Shown here: piece by piece, positions 60,009-64,000 of the stretch
Layout: every line of letters begins with the position of its first letter
How positions within the stretch are numbered: position 1 is the first letter of the stretch
DNA from: Pacificispira sp965223125
GTDB taxonomy: Bacteria; Pseudomonadota; Alphaproteobacteria; UBA8366; Aestuariispiraceae
Reading direction: 5' to 3'
Assembly: GCA_965223125.1 (NCBI GenBank)
Contig: OZ244984.1
Location: 2,480,001-2,544,000 of the forward strand
Length of the DNA stretch: 64,000 nucleotides
Notes under the pieces: model-generated
Told to the model about the DNA's origin: nothing
Seen by the model: the letters and a program-made list of their open reading frames with translations, nothing else
Databases searched by the model: none
Position numbers and translations under genes: made by a program

Positions 60009-61160
60009 CTATCCCTGACAGCGGGCGATCAGACTGCGCAGCATTGCCTCGCACTGGTGGATCTGGGCTTCCTCAATGAATTCGTTCGGCTGGTGGGCCT
60101 GATCTATGGACCCTGGCCCGCAGACCACGACGGCCATTCCGGCGGACTGGAACTGTCCCGCCTCGGTGCCATAGGGGACATAGGTGACATCGTTGTCGCC
60201 GGTAATCTGGCGCACGAACTGCTCCGCCTCGCTGTCCAGATCTTCCCGCAGCCCGGCGACGACATTCTCAGTCGTGACGGTGACAGATGTGGTCGGATCG
60301 ATGGCATGCATCTCCGGCAGGATTTCCGTCGCGATCCAGGATTCGAACTCGCGCTGGATATCCTCTGGGAAATCTTCCGGCAGGTTGCGGATGTCGCAGA
60401 CGAATTCGCAATGACGGGAAATGATGTTCGGTGCGGTCCCACCCTGGACGGTCCCGACATGAATCGTTGAATAGGGCGGCACGAACTTGCAGTCGGGATT
60501 GGCGGCGGTGGCGCGCGCCTTGGCCATCGCATCCAGCTTTGCGATCAGGCGCGCGCCGGTCATGACGGCGGATACACCGCGATGGGTCTGGCTGGAATGC
60601 GCTTCCTTTCCGGTCACGACCACGCGGAAGAACCACATGCCCTTGTGGGCGGAGACGACCTTCATATCGGTCGGCTCACCGACGATGACGATGGATGGGC
60701 GCGGCAGGCTGACGCCGATTTCCCGGATCATCGACGGCGCGCCCAGGCACCCCACCTCCTCGTCATAGGAAAATGCGAAATGGATCGGACGGATCAGCGG
60801 CCTCGCCAGCATTTCCGGCAGCAAGGCCAGCGCCGTTGCTGGAAATGCCTTCATGTCACAGGTGCCTCGACCATAGAACCGCGACCCTCTACGGGTCAGG
60901 GTAAACGGGTCGGTATCCCAGGGCTGGCCCGCCACCGGAACGACATCGGTATGGCCCGACAGGCAGATTCCGCCCGGTTGCTGCGGACCCACCGTTGCCC
61001 AGAGGTTGGCCTTGTTTCCGTCTGGGTTCATTACCAGTGTACTCTCGACCCCGAATCCGGTCAGATAGCGGCGCACCCAATCGATCAGGTCCATGTTAGA
61101 TTTCGCACTGGTCGTATCGAATCCGACCAGTGTCTCAAGCAATTCGATGGGTGTTGCCAC
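60009..61160 (-). CDS. argE: Acetylornithine deacetylase-like M20 peptidase
   Basis: A 383-aa M20 metallopeptidase: SGHTDVVPVAGQPW (metal His and Asp), FYGRGTCDMKAFPATALAL (bridging Asp), FSYDEEVGCLGA (catalytic Glu pair), and a C-terminal His region (GPGSIDQAHQPNEFIEE). These motifs match ArgE, which releases acetate from N-acetylornithine, though related N-acyl amino-acid deacylases share them. GTG at 61160 is preferred because AAAAGGG precedes it at good spacing; TTG at 61178 overlaps the trkH stop. Confidence 0.88.
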   Translation of the reverse strand: MATPIELLETLVGFDTTSAKSNMDLIDWVRRYLTGFGVESTLVMNPDGNKANLWATVGPQQPGGICLSGHTDVVPVAGQPWDTDPFTLTRRGSRFYGRGTCDMKAFPATALALLPEMLARPLIRPIHFAFSYDEEVGCLGAPSMIREIGVSLPRPSIVIVGEPTDMKVVSAHKGMWFFRVVVTGKEAHSSQTHRGVSAVMTGARLIAKLDAMAKARATAANPDCKFVPPYSTIHVGTVQGGTAPNIISRHCEFVCDIRNLPEDFPEDIQREFESWIATEILPEMHAIDPTTSVTVTTENVVAGLREDLDSEAEQFVRQITGDNDVTYVPYGTEAGQFQSAGMAVVVCGPGSIDQAHQPNEFIEEAQIHQCEAMLRSLIARCQG

Positions 61161-61174
61161 GTCGTGCCCTTTTC

Positions 61175-62623
61175 TCAACCGCGCCAGAAGCCAGGTGCCA
61201 GTAATATCAATACGGTGAAAAGTTCAAGCCGTCCCAGCAGCATGCCGAAGGAAAGCATCCATTTCGCGGCATCCGGCAGCAGCGCGAAATTGCCCGCCGG
61301 ACCGATTATACTGCCCAATCCCGGCCCGACATTGGCGATGGCGGTGGCGGCACCGCTGGTTGCGGTGATGAAGTCCAGGCCCAGCAGACCCAGCCCGCAG
61401 GCAAGCAGCCCGAAGATCATCATGAACAGGAAGAAGAAACTCATCACCGATTCCTCGACGGAATCCGGGATTGGTTTCTTGTTGTAATAGGCGATGAAGA
61501 CGCCGTTCGGACTCAACAGGCGTTTCATCTGCACGCGGGCGGTTGCATAGAGCACCTGAAACCGGAATATCTTGATCCCGCAGGACGTCGATCCGGCGCA
61601 GCCCCCGATAAACATCAGCACAAAGAACAGCGGCAGGGCAAAGGCTCCCCAGGATCCGTAATCCTGTGTCGCATAGCCGGTTCCCGTCATTACGGAGGTT
61701 ACGTTGAAACTGGTGAACCGGATGGCGTCATCAAGCGGCCAGCTTTTTTCGATGATCAGATAGGCGACCATGATCAGGATGGATATCAGCAGGATCGAGA
61801 AGAACCATCGCACCTGACTGTCTAGCCAGAGCCCGCCGGGCGACCCCCGGATGGCCTGAAGATAGAGCAGGAAGGGCAGGGATCCGATGACCATGAAGAC
61901 CGTGGCGATCCATTCCAGCGTTGCACTGCCGAAAACACCCATGGATGCGTCATAGGTTGAAAAGCCGCCGGTCGCCAGGGTTGTCATGGCGTGGTTGATA
62001 GCATCGAACCCGCTCATTCCCGCCCACCAGAAGAGAGTGGCGCAGATCAGGGTGAGAATCAGATAGATGATCGATATCCAGGCACCGATCTGGGCTGCAC
62101 GGGGCAGGGCCTTTTCCATCCGCTCGGCAAATTCCATACGGAAAAGTTGCATCCCGCCGACCTGCAGCATCGGCAGCACCGATACCGCCATCACGATGAA
62201 CCCGATCCCTCCCAGCCATTGCAGCAGCGACCGCCACAGCAATATGCCCGGCGGGGCAAAGTCCAGGCCAACAATGACCGTGGATCCGGTCGTTGTGATT
62301 CCACTCATCGCCTCGAAAAAAGCGTCGGTATAGCTGAGATTGAGATCGGAGAAACTGAGCGGCAACGCCGCAAAGGCCGGGATCAGGCACCAGCAGGTTG
62401 TGGTCATCACAAAGGCCTGACGGACGGAAAATGCATCCGTTTTCACACGATTGGTCAGGGCCAGCATCGATCCGACGAAAAAAGTCAGGCCGGAAGCGGT
62501 TGCGAAAACCTCCCAGTCCGGATTGTCGACGGCAAGATCAACCGCCGCCGGCAACACCATGGCGATGGCGAGGGTCATCAACAGAATGCCATTCACCAGG
62601 AAAATTGGGCGGAAATCCAGCAA
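61175..62623 (-). CDS. trkH: Potassium uptake protein TrkH
   Basis: A 482-aa Trk/Ktr channel subunit. All four selectivity-filter loops are visible: AMSGITTTGSTVI, MTTLATGGFSTYD, TSVMTGTGYATQD and AIANVGPGLGSI, each followed by a transmembrane helix. The start is placed at TTG 62623, just after GGAGGGG with 6-base spacing, giving the standard LLDFRPIFLVNG beginning; the longer reading to 62761 has an unlikely N-terminus. It moves K+ with a TrkA partner, which is not in the window. Confidence 0.92.
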   Translation of the reverse strand: MLDFRPIFLVNGILLMTLAIAMVLPAAVDLAVDNPDWEVFATASGLTFFVGSMLALTNRVKTDAFSVRQAFVMTTTCWCLIPAFAALPLSFSDLNLSYTDAFFEAMSGITTTGSTVIVGLDFAPPGILLWRSLLQWLGGIGFIVMAVSVLPMLQVGGMQLFRMEFAERMEKALPRAAQIGAWISIIYLILTLICATLFWWAGMSGFDAINHAMTTLATGGFSTYDASMGVFGSATLEWIATVFMVIGSLPFLLYLQAIRGSPGGLWLDSQVRWFFSILLISILIMVAYLIIEKSWPLDDAIRFTSFNVTSVMTGTGYATQDYGSWGAFALPLFFVLMFIGGCAGSTSCGIKIFRFQVLYATARVQMKRLLSPNGVFIAYYNKKPIPDSVEESVMSFFFLFMMIFGLLACGLGLLGLDFITATSGAATAIANVGPGLGSIIGPAGNFALLPDAAKWMLSFGMLLGRLELFTVLILLAPGFWRG

Positions 62624-62824
62624 GAAGCCCCTCCGAACACGTTCCGCGCGAGGGAGCACCTTCCCACATCGCACTGCGGCGGAGGATAGCGGGATTTGAT
62701 CCGAGTGACCAGCGGCACGCGAATTTCCCGCTCCGTCATAAAGTGGTGAGAGTTTTACCAATCATTAAGAGTAAGCGAGTATAGCTGGTAATTCTTGCGG
62801 ACAGGGTGGAAGCTGATACGTGTA

Positions 62825-64000
62825 ATGACAATGAACGAGACACTTCTGTTTGGACCCGACGCCGTGCTCAAGGACCAGCTTGAGCAAATGGTGGCGATTT
62901 TCCAGAATTCCCTTGAAGCCACCGTCACCGCCGATGCGGATTTGAGGATCACGGCCTGCAATCAGGCAGCACTGGCGCTGTTCGGATATGAGGATGTGGG
63001 GGAACTTGTCGGGCGGGATATGAGCATCCTGATGAATGATATCCATGCGGACCGGCATCAGTCCCACATGGATGGTCACGGTGCTGTCGTGGCAATCGAT
63101 CTGCTTGGTGAACTGAGGCGGATTCACGCAAAGAAACGGGATGGGCAACTGTTTCCGGTCGATATCCATATCAGCAGCCATATCATGTCTGGAAAGCAGT
63201 GTTTCGTTGCATTTCTGCGTGATATGTCCGAATCACAGGATACGGAATCGCAGATACACAGATCACTGTTCTACGATCAACTGACCGGTCTTCCGAACAG
63301 GGAAACCCTGATGCGCAGTCTGGATGCGATCCTGAGTGACAGGATCGCCGGGGATGCGCGGTTTCTGCTACTGGAAATCGGGATCGATCAGATGCGGGCG
63401 ATCAATTCAACCTTTGGCATGGAGGACGGCAATACCGTCATCAAGCTTGTCGGGCAACGGTTGTCGCATGCTCTGGTGCCGTGCGAATTCTTCGGGCGCG
63501 GCAGCGGTGACCGGTTTTCAGGCCTGTTTGAAATCCCGAAAGGGGGAACCGCGATAAAGCTGGCAAAGAGCATAGAATCCCAGCTTCAGAAGGCCCTGGC
63601 GGAACCGTTCGAATTCAATCAGGCGCGGGTCGCTATCAGCGTGACCGCTGGGGGGCTGGAAATTCCCCTTCTTGCCACAGAATCCGCGATGGCGACCCGC
63701 TATGCCGACATGGCCTATTACGAGGCAAAAAACGGTCATCGGGGGGCAGTCTACCTGCTGACGCAAGATGATGTGGCGCGGGTGCTGAAGACGTCCGCTA
63801 TGGTGCATCAGATTCGCGAAGCGTTGCAGCGTCAGGAGTTCTTTCCGGTATTCCAGCCGAAAATCAATCTGCGGGACAATTCCTGCACCGCCGCCGAATG
63901 TCTGATCCGGTGGCGCACCGAGGATGGAACCATGATTCCGCCGGGTCTATTCATCCCGGTTGCCGAAAGCGCCGATCTGATCGAAGGCATAGGTCGATTT
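62825..64000 (+). CDS. PAS-GGDEF-EAL protein with degenerate cyclase motif (partial)
   Basis: 392 codons to the right edge. PAS domain at about residues 20-140 (FQNSLEATVTADADLRITAC, LFGYED, VAFLRDMSESQ), GGDEF-type domain at about 150-310 (YDQLTGLPNRETLMRSLDAI, but the signature reads FGRGSGDRFSGLF, so the active GG[DE]EF is lost), then an EAL domain begins (FFPVFQPKINLRDNSCTAAE). The EAL motif reads ECLIRW. The GGDEF half is probably inactive; phosphodiesterase activity depends on residues beyond the window. ATG at 62831 is an alternative start. Confidence 0.85.
   Translation, partial: MTMNETLLFGPDAVLKDQLEQMVAIFQNSLEATVTADADLRITACNQAALALFGYEDVGELVGRDMSILMNDIHADRHQSHMDGHGAVVAIDLLGELRRIHAKKRDGQLFPVDIHISSHIMSGKQCFVAFLRDMSESQDTESQIHRSLFYDQLTGLPNRETLMRSLDAILSDRIAGDARFLLLEIGIDQMRAINSTFGMEDGNTVIKLVGQRLSHALVPCEFFGRGSGDRFSGLFEIPKGGTAIKLAKSIESQLQKALAEPFEFNQARVAISVTAGGLEIPLLATESAMATRYADMAYYEAKNGHRGAVYLLTQDDVARVLKTSAMVHQIREALQRQEFFPVFQPKINLRDNSCTAAECLIRWRTEDGTMIPPGLFIPVAESADLIEGIGRF

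Overview
This is a chromosomal segment of a G+C-rich (by eye, about 60%) alphaproteobacterium, probably Rhodospirillales-like. The evidence is the housekeeping set: RpoD and DnaG side by side, a class I lysyl-tRNA synthetase, single-chain B12-dependent methylmalonyl-CoA mutase, COG3650/DUF6460/DUF6494/DUF6352 proteins that I associate with alphaproteobacteria, and TRAP transport. The genus cannot be fixed from the sequence alone.

Positions 1-24,100 are a dense catabolic island. From the left: a leftward set (malate/L-lactate-type dehydrogenase cut by the window edge, DUF3726 protein, 569-aa unknown, M19 dipeptidase-like protein, semialdehyde-type ALDH) with a divergent LysR gene; a leftward set of an acyl-CoA dehydrogenase and a split AtuA; a rightward set of enoyl-CoA hydratase, MaoC hydratase, a second acyl-CoA dehydrogenase and an Old Yellow Enzyme; a TAXI-TRAP transporter; a second enoyl-CoA hydratase; two IclR regulators; a GctAB/IpdAB-type CoA-transferase pair with an ADP-forming-type acyl-CoA ligase; a cupin; and an SDR. 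A near-identical motif (consensus AATTCCGCANAATGGAATT) lies in four intergenic regions, at about 5,145, 9,116, 16,038 and 22,620. It probably makes the island one regulon, perhaps under the IclR proteins. My reading is uptake of an organic acid by TRAP, CoA activation or transfer, and beta-oxidation-like degradation; the substrate is unknown.

Positions 24,200-53,750 are mostly core genes: pheA with an N-terminal XRE domain, a J-domain protein, glutaredoxin, a nitrilase-family amidase, a cassette of unknowns (HTH-PBP regulator, DUF4444, DUF6352, DUF6494), a PAS histidine kinase, methylmalonyl-CoA mutase, a prephenate/arogenate dehydrogenase-like protein, an ECF sigma/anti-sigma pair facing a secreted DUF4168 protein, an amidase, EutB/EutC-like enzymes, lysK, gmhA, a Lon-like protease, and a dnaG-rpoD-GNAT-hydrolase run.

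Positions 53,900-55,350, just after tRNA-Gln(TTG), form a small graveyard of mobile DNA: an IS481 C-terminal remnant, a decayed amino-acid-type substrate-binding protein gene, and a frameshifted IS630 remnant. After guaA, an MBL-fold protein and a peroxiredoxin, an intact 718-bp IS1595-family element with 8-bp target duplications lies at 59,266-59,983. The window ends with argE-like and trkH genes and a PAS-GGDEF-EAL protein cut by the right edge.
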